Origin: Phoronis australis
Lineage: Eukaryota; Phoronida; Phoronidae
Reading direction: 5' to 3'
Assembly (NCBI GenBank): GCA_002633005.1
Contig: NMRA01000432.1
Location: 35,262-99,261 of the forward strand
DNA length: 64,000 nucleotides
Of this stretch, positions 12,301-24,300 are shown one piece after another (position 1 is the stretch's first letter; each line of letters begins with the position of its first letter). The notes below the pieces were generated by a model. That model was not told where the DNA came from. It saw nothing but the letters and a program-made list of their open reading frames with translations, and searched no databases. The position numbers and the translations under genes are program-made.

Positions 12301-15300
12301 GTTTTTAACCTCTCATTCCTTCTTCGTGTTACTATTTAAACGCCGTTATTTTTCGCATTTTGGTAGCACACTTGCTTTTTTAGAATTAAAAAATACGCGA
12401 AATGAGAATTACTGATGTATTTAAATTATTTATTACCTTCTTCTTCTGGTATAATCATCAAGAACTGATCAAGTTTTATAACTACATGGTTCTTGCTCAA
12501 TTCTGTTGAAAAACGGAAAATCCCATAGCAAGTACACACACCGGACACAAACGAATGCAAACAACTCGCACACATGCGAGGCACAACCTCAGCGGCTGCG
12601 AGGTCGGAGTTGGCATTCCAGGGTTATAGAGCTCTGTAACCATTCTAAGATTCGACGACTTACAGTACTTGTCATGACTGCCATTTGAATTTATCACTTT
12701 GCGATGGACTCTTAAACTAAATCATCCATTTGCCTCTTTACCTGACATTCAGGTCACTAATTATAATATTACTTCATTTGGTCAAAATCTATGATCATAA
12801 GTTTTCTTACATGGTACCTCCAACGTGACGTACGAAAATAACTGCAAGTTGCGTTGCTTATCGCGTGCAGTGCACAAAGGCTCAAGGCCGTTCATTGATT
12901 GTTGTGCTGTGAACAGAAGCTCCTTGCTGTGCGTGGACGAATCCTTGTCGAAAACAACAGCTTTCACTTTGCTGGGGAATGACGCTCTCCATGATAGCTT
13001 CGGTATCCCCACCTTGTCTTCAATTGTGCAAAGTAAAGAGTAAGAATTTCCCTCTCTCATTAGGAACGCATCGCCTGTTTGGTATGTCTGAGTCCCACTC
13101 TTTATTATCACGTGAGTTGGGTTAGCTGTCGGTGAATACACAACATAAATATTCGTATTACGTCTACATTTAACGTCTGCATAATCAAAAATATTGTCTA
13201 CAACGCATTCATATTCTAGCACACAACAACGCGTACTTTCTGAAAATATGTAATTCCTAACAAAGTTATAACTGCGGGTTATCAATCTAAGGGCGTGCAT
13301 AAAATTCGTTTGCACCAGCGTGTGGCTCTACTCCTGGCTGTATGCATCATGAGAGGCATGGCTGTCTGAGGGAGGACATGGTAAAGTTGCTCCGATCGCT
13401 ACCAAATTGGCCCCCCTCCCCATCGGTCACCACCATTTCCCAACGTTGTCATCTCATCGCCATTTTCAACCCCCCAGAAACGTTTCACTCACCCCCACCT
13501 CCCCACCCCCCTGGTCGCCGCCAACTTGAACCCATCCTTCAAGAATGGTCAAAATAGTTGATATCTTTTTGTGTGTCATTAATGCAGCGTATGTCCTCCA
13601 GGGAGGTTTGTCATTTGGTGCTGCGCTGCAAGCAATGGGGCTATTCGGAAAATTTACAGTAACTAGAGGGCGCGCGTGTACTAGTGGTGATAGATTAACA
13701 GTCTCGATTTCGCGAGCCCTTTAAATACATGTAACTATAATGTCGAAGCCTGCTTTCTATGTTGGAAACAAATAACAAAGCCTTTGAAAAGGGACAGCTA
13801 ATTGTATGTAAGTTGTTTTGTTAATTTACTTATTTAGGCTCTTAGCGGGAGGTTGGCATAGGAGGTTGGGGTTGTAAAAGTTGGTGCATCTGAAAGTGTG
13901 GAAATAACAGGTAATATTGTCAGGGGGAAAGAGCATGGTGAGATAATTCTTAATCTTCATGAAGTTCTTTCACGTTTCATGAAACGGTTTTGCTATCCAT
14001 TGAAAACCCATAAAATATATTGCATTTTCTGAATTTTCAATGACTGAACAGTCTTAATTCATGCCTTGAAATGTTGCAAATCGTTCATAAAATCATGACT
14101 GCCATTTCTTGTGAAAATAGCATTTTTGCTTTGAACATACGAGTGAGGTGGTATTTGAACATATTATTTTTGCTGCCAATACGCACCGAATGGTGCCTCA
14201 GGATTTTTAATTACTTTTAAACAACACACAGATGAGCTATCATTTTTTACCCAAGTCTTCATATGTTCCGTTAGAAGAAAAATAAAAAAATCTGAGAAAC
14301 AGTTCGCTCAGCCTTAGACCAGCAGTGTGGTAATTTGGCAAATTGACAGACTCGTGAAAGAGTAATCAGTGTTCCAATCTGCTGAAAGTATCAAAAATCA
14401 AAAGTCCTGAAAATGGGTGCCCCTTTCTTGAAATTGTCTCAAGAAATAACTTGCAGATTTTGCAGACAATTGATACGTATAAAGACTTGTTATGGCTAGG
14501 AATGAAAATAAAAGATGCAGTTTTATCCCACACGCGTTGAATCTGACGAGGGAAATACGGCCATGTAATAATTTTTTCCGTATTCACCTGCCGCACTACT
14601 TCGACAGTGGAAATTTCAAAAGGTAGGTCAATGTCGACTGGACGTCTTCAGCCGGTTCGATCATCAAACTTTCCGAATATAGTTTAAAGTAATACAGTTG
14701 CAGCAGTGTAAGTAACACTCGACATGCAACCAGGACCAAAACGTAAAATCTGGAACAAATTGTTAATTATATGACACTTCTGTCTCAGTTTTCAATTGCT
14801 GAATACTATATCGTCTGCAACTCAGGCACCGATTCCTGGGAAATTACAATTTCAAACATTGTGTTATTTAACTATTTCCAGGAGGTGTTCACCGCACAGT
14901 TGCCGTTGTTTTCATCTTTGTTGCCTCTTTTCAAGAAATAAATCGTTACTTTTAAAACTGTTTCTTTTACAAGAGAAAACTTGCAACCTAACGCGTAAGT
15001 ACACACATATAGAATGTGATCAGCCATGTGAACAGTCTGAGTGAAGTATTTAAGAAATCTGCAGAAAGATGGAAGAAACTTAGGAATTCGAAGCGCATGG
15101 GATAAATACAAAACGTACCTCGATTGGCGTACATGAAGTAATATCCCACTCGACCTTATTCCGCGTATCGACCACGACCTTCGGTGTCGGTCATATGAGG
15201 AAAAACGTCTCGTGGGATATTACTTCACTCTCGGTACGTTTTGTGTATTTATACAATAGTTATTATATCCACCCTTGTTTTCTGGGAATAGTAATCATTT

Positions 15301-18300
15301 AATTTTGAGTTAAATTGTAGAGCATGCAGTTACTATATCATATTTTTGAAAAGCAGATGCAACATTTATGACCCAACCTAAAGTACTTCTTGTTTCACTA
15401 TTTGTTCGAGCCGCAACATAGACAAGCTGTGTTACTCGTTTCTCTTTCCTAAGCATGTCCACCCACCAGCAGTGCTGCATGACACAATGTATAAGCCAGT
15501 GGGCCTGTAGAGATGTGAATCACAGTACTAAATTACCATAAGGAAATGTGCTAGTGGATTGTTTCTGCGTGAGGAAGCACTATATCTGGCTGCTACATAA
15601 GCCAGCCTCGTTGGTGAGGATACCACAATTGCCACTGTTGAGATAAAATGCCCTTTCATAGGCAGTGAGTCATGCGTGCACAACAATGACTTATTTGCTT
15701 TACTGGAAGAGGCATGATGGACTGAAGTTAAAGACGAACTATTAACACTCAGGTCTAGTTCAAGGTCAGATTTTGGGCAAAAACGAGTCAAGTTTTATGT
15801 TGTTGTGTTTACCTTCAAGGATCAAATAGTGGATGTTATTGAGGCTGGAAGTTACAATAAGGAAAGCCAAGTGCGGAAACTGGACTTATTTTACAAGCGT
15901 CTCTACCGTTTGTAGCCAAGGTCATTGAAACTAGATCCCAGTGAAACGAAAACCAAAAGCATCTGGTATAAATGTCCTTTCTCACTGAGTGACATTAACT
16001 TTTCCTCTTAGAAGAATGGCTTTATACTAATGGTAAAAGCTTTTCCATTCCGTACACGTTATACAAAAATGCCATTCAGTGAATGCAATGATTTTCTTAT
16101 TGTCAGTGGAAAACCAGTTATCAAGGGTTGACTTTATGAATTGAGGTGTACAATTCTCTCAGGTTATTGCTGAAGGACTGCTTTTCACATGCCGCTGGTT
16201 TCAGTCGTTTTCTATCACCTGTAAAAGAATAGTGAGAAAAAGAGTAGCAAACTATAAACGAAAACTAAAAGACAAAACTAGTTTTGTAAGTCAGAAGGCA
16301 CTTGACACTTCACCTTCATGTTTATATGTAGAAACTAATAAACCCCTCTCTCCCCTCCCCAAATAATATTTTTCGATAGCCTTTACAATCTTTGTACTCA
16401 AGCCTAACGTCTGAATTGAAATATGTGAAACAGGCTAAATAAGACTGTGCATGACGCCTATAATGTGTTTCTGATCTCAACAAATAAAATTCATTCCAGT
16501 TGCCGATGTTCATTCCAATACAATATTACTAATTTATTGAATAGTCCACACATGTTAAAGGAGAATGCCACCAAAAAATAACCTATTTTGTATCAATTTA
16601 GATCGAGTAGTTCTACTCGATAACGGCACGTTCGGTTGCATTATCTGACACCTGACGGCAGACGGAGGTGTTGAAATTATCCAATGACGTCATTGGTTTC
16701 ACGCGCATTCTGTTCAGCAGTTCAGAACACGGGTTACTGGTGTCAGCTTATCGCTTGAATTCATCGTTTAACACCAACGAAACATCAAACTTCGATGTAA
16801 AACCCTTAAAAACACACCGAGTTCTCATAAAAACGTGATGTTTTACTTCGCTGTTACGGACTTATTAGTATTTGTACACACCATAGCCTACAAAGTTCGG
16901 CAATTTACCAAGGTCCGTAGCAGGAGCTTGGGGTCTGTTCAGAGAAAATTTCGAAGTATTCTTCCATGAAATGCAGACAGGAGAACCTACGTCTCTGTTG
17001 TTTAGGTTTGTGATTTTTGAGTTCTTAACACACAAAACGCTTATCCCGGCCAGTGGTTCGGAACCCGATCAGGCCCGTCGGACTGACTCGTTATCCCGGG
17101 CAGTGGCTCGGAACCCGATCAGGCCCGTCGCGGCCGCAGGGACTGGCACGAACATAAACCAACTTGAGTTGAAAACTAAACCTCCAGTCATGAAAAGATT
17201 ATAATAGTGAGCCAAAGAAATAATGTGCACGTATTTATTTATGTGAATTAGCCTCGAAACTGAAATCTATTTACTTGTCGGAGGCCGCGAAGTCGGTTCC
17301 TCTTCCACAGACCGTCAGGGCAAAGGTTGTACAGTAACTATGAATTGAATAATGTATTTGTATTTATAAATAAAGATTCCCTTAACATGCGACCATAGCA
17401 TATAAAACAGAGTAATTGTTTCACAATACCTTTCTGTCTGTTTTGGTTAGGATGAGAATAATTCATTTTGAAACAGAAATAATAAACGCCTACATGGCAA
17501 CTCGCCCGGCGCCAATCCCTACTTAGTCAAGAACTCATCCGACGAAGACTTCATGGGTCGGATCGTTAGGTTTCACAGGCTATCAGTTCGAACAGGAATA
17601 CACTTATCAAGAAATACTAGAGAGGCGCCGTGAACATTCACAAGCAACGGAACGTATGCATAGTTCTTTGGTAAGGCAGAATTTGTCAGAGAAATCACTG
17701 TCGATGAAATGCCAGACACAGACACGAAGATGTTTCATGGCCTCATACTTGCTATTAATAGCGTACATGTACCTTTCATTCTTCACTACCGCGAGCCACT
17801 TCCTAAGCATTTCGGGCTCTCGAGGAAGTCGAAAAAACGATATACCCGCTTTCTTCGCAGCTTCATAGTTCGGACAAGAGGTAACGATGCACCTCAATAT
17901 AGCGGCATTCACTCTGCAGACGAACCACTGACGTCGCTGCGTCGTTTCTCACCTTCCTCACAGGTTAAAGCGACACCTCTCGGCAAGGCGAGGTCCACCG
18001 TATAAGAGGCGATGTGGGAATAGACCGATTAAGACGGTAAAAAAGACTAATTAAATGGGGTGGCATTCTCCTTTAATTCGGTAATCAATCTGCCAGTCCA
18101 GGGGATGGGGACCACTATAAAATTAGGAAACGCGTTCACCTATAGAGTTTTATTGGATATAGCATGGTTTTGAATAGTAACCGTTGACTTCTGAGCGGCG
18201 CGTCCCGTACATGTACTCCTGTTATAGTGGGAGCACTCCCACACAGAACAATATGTGCTGTAAGCCTACTACCTGGGTACCGGTTGAGTTTCTGAAAACA

Positions 18301-21300
18301 AACACTTAGTTCAACTGAATAAACCTGTTAATCAGTAGGGTAACTTGTGGAGATAACATCACTGAACAATGCCGACAGAAACGAATTGCTAAAAACTTAC
18401 CAAGTAACGTGATTATGCAGTTTCTCAATGGAAATGCATAATACATACGCGGAGCGTGAGGCTTCGACAAAACACACTTTTTGTCACTTGGTTGACCCTT
18501 TTGACCGCAATTCTCCACGCTTGTAGTAACCTTGGATCTTTTGAGAATTTGTGACCACTTGTCGAGAATTTGCACTCAGGTAAACAGCAATAATACGGCT
18601 TAGCGTAAGGACGTACTTTGATAACAATTCCGTCTTTTTAACACTTGTTTACAGGCAGTGACGCATGTACAATTCAGTCACCACTAGACAGCCGCAACAC
18701 CGCGAGGGGAATTCGTCGAATGGCCCCATTGGATCACTTTACCATATCTTCAGTAAAAGTTGGCAACAATATGCATTGTTATCAAAACGGTTTCATCAAT
18801 AACGGGAAATTTCGCTCGCTATGCAGTTTGTAAATGTTGAAGATGAAATCGAAAATAAGCTGTTGCAGTTTTCCAAGTTATCATTTTACATGTACGTTTT
18901 ATGGAATTTCCGATTTTTTCTCGTAAATCATAGAAATCGTATGCATAAGTCAAATGTAAAAACATCACCTTGACAGCGTGTTGGAGAACATGGCATAAAT
19001 CATAGTATTTGATAGTTTCACATGAATAGGCCTAGGATTAGCCTTTTCTGAAATACGAAGTTACAAATTAAGTTAAATTTGGGCAATTTTTCCAGGGTCC
19101 TACATAACCTTAATGGACTAAGCAGCTGTCATTATTAAATTTTGTTCCAAGAATTCAAGGACATGTTATAGGAAAACCGACTGGTCTATGTTAACAGCAG
19201 GGCAGACGCCAGCACACCGGCAACCATTGTCCCTTGAACAGCAGGGCAGACGCCAGCACACCGGCAACCATTGTCCCTTGAACAGCAGGACAGACGCCAG
19301 CACACCGGCAACCATTGTCCCTCGAACAGCAGGGCAGACGCCAGCACACCGGCAAGCATTTTCCCTTACTATGACCATGCTCAATATGAAATGAATCGAG
19401 CAAAATATAGTCACAGAGTGGCAGGAGAAACCGTGCGTTCTTGAATCCCCTTGTCAACAGGCATCGGGCTTTTATTCATCACGAGTAACAAGACTAATAG
19501 GCTGGATTATTTACAAATTCAGCCGAAATATGAAGTTCAGGAAATTGTTTTGATTTAGTGTTTTATATGTTATATCAAATTATACGAGATAGCCTCAACT
19601 TGTCCACAGCTTGATCCTGGAAGACGTTATGATTTATAATGACACGGTAATTACAGTTTACGTTAAGCCTCTGGAACAATTACTTTACGTCGTAAAATTA
19701 TGTGGAAAGTTAACTCTTGTCAGAGGCCTTAAGTTATTAGTTAGAGGCACAGAATAATTATTTGCGGCGTAAGGTAACTTTTAAGGGCGTAACGTATTAA
19801 ATTGCGGCGTAAAATAACGTCGCAAGCAATTACTTTACGCCCCAAATAATTACTTTACGCAGCCAATAAATAATTTAAGCCTCTAAATAATTACTTACGC
19901 CTCAACGAAATTATTCTACGACAATTAACTTGCACCCGTAGTTTAACGGCGTAGCGTTCACCCATTTGTCCAACGGTAGTATTTCACCTATTGCGCTGTT
20001 GTCGTTTTTCAAAGGCGTTAAGGAAGGTTGTCAGTATCCGGTGATATCAAGTCTTCACAACTTATAGAGATGCCCCAATTGTATATCTAGCTTTCAAACG
20101 TATGCTAAATAATTTTTATCCAACCAATACAAAACTAAATAAATTAGAAAATAACAAATTTCCCTATGAAAACTTTTAATTGCCATGTCGGGGAAATCAC
20201 GACTAAATGTTCTTTCAAATAAATTGCTCTCATATCTCTTGCCACTGTCCTGTATTTGTTGTTGTCAATGATATTTTACCGGCTGTGACAGGGCCGGGGT
20301 TTCTTTTTAAAGAGAATTGCCCCGAAAGTGATGTAGTGTTATCTTACCAACAATGAGGGAAGCAAACGACAAGACAGAAAGCAATTTCATCATTTCACCA
20401 TTGTCTACCTCGACATCTTAGTCAGTCATCACATTCTGCATCAGAAAATGACTATGAGGCATCGCGTATCAAAGAGGCCGGTGACCGTGACAGTGTCGAT
20501 GACATCTTAATCATAAATGAAGGAGCGATACCCCGCATGATGCCCCGCATGATGCCCCGCATGATGCCCGGTCGTCCTCTCCTCCCTACCTCATGCTTCC
20601 TATCCTCCCTGCCCGGGGGGTCAATCATATTGACAAGGTGCCCACAGCCGCGTGCTGAGGCCCTCTATTTCGGATCCCATGTCTGCTAATTCCCATCCCC
20701 TTGTGCAGGATAGATTTTCTTGTAGGAGGACGGTCAGTGTGCCTTTTGTGGGGCTGAAGCCAATGCATTGGTCTTTTGCAGAAATTTATGGGCGTATTGA
20801 GCTCTGCACGGATCCCGCAAAACTTAATGAGAAATTACCGCCTACTCACAAGTTTTGGTACACGACTGCAGGCACCTTGTCAGTATGAGTAACTCCCTAC
20901 TATCCACTTCTCTCCTACCTCCCTCACTCTCTCTGTCTAGAGAATACTGACCATTACTCACATATCATATTGAAACGCAAAAGAACCAGCAATGGGCTTC
21001 TCTTTAAAGCTGAGTTGTACGCCGAGCAGGTGGCACCCGGGACCTCTTTTGAAGCAGTGAACGTTACTTCAATGCTAAAATATTTCAGGCCGTCTTCGAT
21101 CTCTTCTACTACAGTCCCTGAGCTCAGTGGAACCATACTTTCCCACTTCATTATGGCGTTGGGGAATACGCTGTCTGTTGAGCATTTCAGCGTGTACGAC
21201 TTGCCTTCAACAGTCTTAAACTCACTTGTAGCGATTCTAACGCCTTTGTGAGTAACCGTTAACGCTGCTGGGCCATCTAAAACGACATTTATAAGATCTG

Positions 21301-24300
21301 AGATGATAACGCTGATTAGAACAATGCTGACGATTGACGTGAATGTCGAAGTTAAAAACATGATAAAACGCCGCAAAATTGACAACTGACGAGATTAACA
21401 GGCATGATAAACAATACACGGTGGCACAAACACGAAATGGAAGACGGCCATTGTCGACACCTGCAGCCGATTTCATAAAGGTGGTTTAACAAAACCAGGT
21501 TTAAGACTTAAACCTGGTCTTCCTAAACCTGGTCAAATTTTAGACCTGACTTGCATTTCACCAACATGGTTTAAGAGTCTGAAAGCCTGGTTTTGCTAGA
21601 CCAGGGAGCTGGTTCAGTAAAACCAGGTTCAAAGTATCAAAGGCACCCCACTGTGTCGAGCTCGGTAAACCCAACAAAGAAACTATTGAAGTGCTTCAAT
21701 GAAACCTTGATCACGTGGGTATACAATGGCATACACTAGTAGAATCAGTGCAGACATTTACGAAAAACATCTAAAAGCTTTTCTCATAAGGAAAACTGTA
21801 ATTTCTGTGCCCAACACACACACATTAAAGAACATGCTCCCGATTAGATGTAACATGTTAAATGCCCAAATTATTTCCTTGTCATTTTAAAGTTTCTTTT
21901 CCGCGGCCAAAGGGGGGGCAAGACTCCTTCCTGGCAATATTATATCGGAGAACAGTGGAGGTGGAACTCAGTCAGAAGAATCAAAATATGCTGTCTTTAG
22001 TCAAATCCGTAGCGCTTACGACGATGACGCCCTGCTCGACCAGTCGTATTCTGAGAAATCCGCAGGACACACTCCAGCAAGTACTGGTCTACGCATAGGC
22101 GGATCCACGGGGTCAAGGGGTCCGGAGTCCCCTTTTTTCCATTGATTTTAGTGATATCAAATATATAATTTTCAAATTGTTGACTTGGCCCCCTTTCAAA
22201 AAGTCCTTGACCATCCCCTCCCCCTTTAAAAAATCCTGAATCCGCCCCTGCTACGCTTGATCTTGTGTCATAGTAAAACTGAATATTGAAAATAGTCCAT
22301 TTTCGCTCTAAAACTGCGTCGCAAATGCACTCCGCGGCATCATTCAGTTGTACCTATACCATGCAAGTCTGACATATTTAACAGTTAAACCTGGGTCTGA
22401 CCAAGTCTAAAGTTAAACATGGTTTAAGATCTTAATACAGGTCTAAAGAATATAGACCTCGTTGGTGAAATGAAAACTGACTTAGACCAGGTCTAAACTG
22501 GAGTTAAACCAGGTTTTACTAGACCACTGGTCTAAAAGTTAAACCACCTTTATGAAATGCAGATTATCTTTAAACCTGGTCTAAGTCCAGTTTAAACCAG
22601 GTTTAACTTTAAACCACCTTTATGAAATCGGCTGCTGTTGTACCGTACGCTAACGTAAACCTACCATGTACGCCGCCTGAACGACAGAAGAGTAATTTTT
22701 AATATCCAGTAGTGTACTCTTTAAACCGCCAACAAACAGGTGCTAGCTGTCAAAAAGGGCTTGTCCAAAAGTCAAAATATTGTGACATTTGACAGAAATC
22801 ACGATTGATGTTGTTTTGAAGAGGCCTGGCTTACATTATCTAACTTACATTATTCAAAGGAGTTTTTTGCTGCTGAAACTGAATTCAACCTGCTCACAAG
22901 GTATTTTAGCTTTAAAACTGAAGGAGTAACATTTTGAAAATTATATGACCTTTGCACCAAACGACCTCTTCCGGTGCAGTATGGAATATGATTATATAAC
23001 AAATCAAAATTTATATACAGTCAAAAGTCATATGCTGAATTTAAAGACCGTACCTGCAACCAATTTGGAGTTATTAAGCCTCAAAGTTGGTCGGAAGAAG
23101 AATAAGAATAAGAATAAGAAGAATAAGAATAAGAACTAGAAAGATTATTGTCACGGCGTGACAATAACAGACTCTGCGCGTGTGTATTACTGGAATTATT
23201 ATGGGAAGTTACCCGTTTACCAATATGAAAAGGAATTCTTTAAAATTGTAGGAGAAATTACATATTAATTTTTTGATGACCTTTCCACTAATTGACCTCT
23301 TCCGGTGCATTATGAGCCCCGATGAGGGAGTAATTGTTAACTCGATTAAAAGTGTGGTTAATGCTAATAATCACAGATGTTTTACTTTATGCACTTCAGA
23401 ATACACGATGAATGAAATGGTCAAACTTTCAGAAGAAAAATGCACCTAATGACCCCATGGGTGCACCAAATGACCTGAAAATTTAGAATTCAAACTCAAT
23501 CGCACTTAGTAAACAGATACGTAATTTTGAAGTCTCTAGCTCAAAATTTTAGTTTGCACTCAATGACCTTTCACCTATTTTTTCTGATTGGTTAGACCTA
23601 TTGCAAAGTAAAGTAGGGTATTCAATTGGCATGCTGACTTACACCAGTGTGCTGAAATTGAAAAGAATTCTTTGAAAAACGTAAGAGATATAACATGTTG
23701 AACGTTACATGACCTTTGCACTAATTGACCTTATCCGGTGCATTTTAAGCATCTTTAGAATTATTGCAAAGCCCATGGAAAATGTGTTTAAGGCTGAGAA
23801 TCACAGTTGTCAAACGGTTGACACATCAGAATACTTGCTGATTGAAAAGGTCAAATTTTCAGAAGAAAAATGCACCTAATGACCCCATGTTTGCACTAAA
23901 TGACCTGAAACTTTGTATTCCGATTTGATTTACCTGTGGCAATCAGACCTGTCAATTTGAAGTGTCTAGCTCAAAATTTTAGTTTGCACCTAATGACCTT
24001 TGACCTATTTCATCTGATTGGATGACACGATTACCTAGAAAAGTAATTTTTTAAATTTTTATGTTGACTTATACCCGTGCACCAAATTTGAAAAAGATAG
24101 CTTTAAAACTGAAGGAGGAGTAGCATTTTGAAAATTATATGACCTTTGCACCAAACGACCTCTTCCGGTTCAATATGGAATATGATTATATAACCAATCA
24201 AACTTTATATACTGTCAAAAGTCATATGCTGAATTTAAAGACCGTTCCTGCAACCAATTTGGAGTTATTAAGCCTCAAAGTTGGTCGGAAGAAGAATAAG

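Larger units (their letters stand above)
16555..18076 (-). mobile_element. Kolobok-type (T2-like) DNA transposon, TTAA target duplication
   Basis: The ends are perfect 18-bp inverted repeats TTAAAGGAGAATGCCACC (16555-16572) and GGTGGCATTCTCCTTTAA (18059-18076). The outer TTAA is the target duplication: the uninterrupted paralogue at 120-140 reads CATGTTAATTCG with a single TTAA, exactly the flanks seen here. TTAA target, AGG start (TTAAAGGRR as in Xenopus T2 elements) and a THAP domain inside together define the Kolobok superfamily. At about 1.5 kb it is too short for a full transposase, so it is a deletion derivative. It contains a 50-bp direct repeat at 17041-17140. Confidence 0.85.
16450..18730 (-). 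mobile_element. Decayed THAP-encoding DNA transposon, right copy
   Basis: Paralogue of 21-2213, interrupted at 16555-18076 by a Kolobok-type element. Outside that insertion it aligns collinearly with the left copy. Its THAP exon (18401-18632) is better preserved. The terminus at 18730 reads ATGGGGCCATTCG on the minus strand. It sits in the intron between Ig exons 9 and 10 of the WSC/Ig gene. Confidence 0.7.

Noticed and set aside
17041-17204. GC-rich plus-strand ORF in the Kolobok element as a gene
   Set aside because: It consists largely of two 50-bp tandem copies and shows no known domain.
19166-19457. Overlapping Cys-rich ORFs on both strands
   Set aside because: They are the three frames of a stop-free 44-bp minisatellite, not proteins.
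20962-21385. Hydrophobic stretch upstream of Ig domain 5 as a membrane segment or signal peptide
   Set aside because: It lies before a good acceptor (GTCGTTTTAG) whose phase fits all neighbouring exons; the open frame is read as intron.
23300-24010. CRISPR-like spaced repeats 'tgcacctaatgacc'
   Set aside because: This is eukaryotic DNA, spacing is irregular and the units belong to a larger interspersed repeat.
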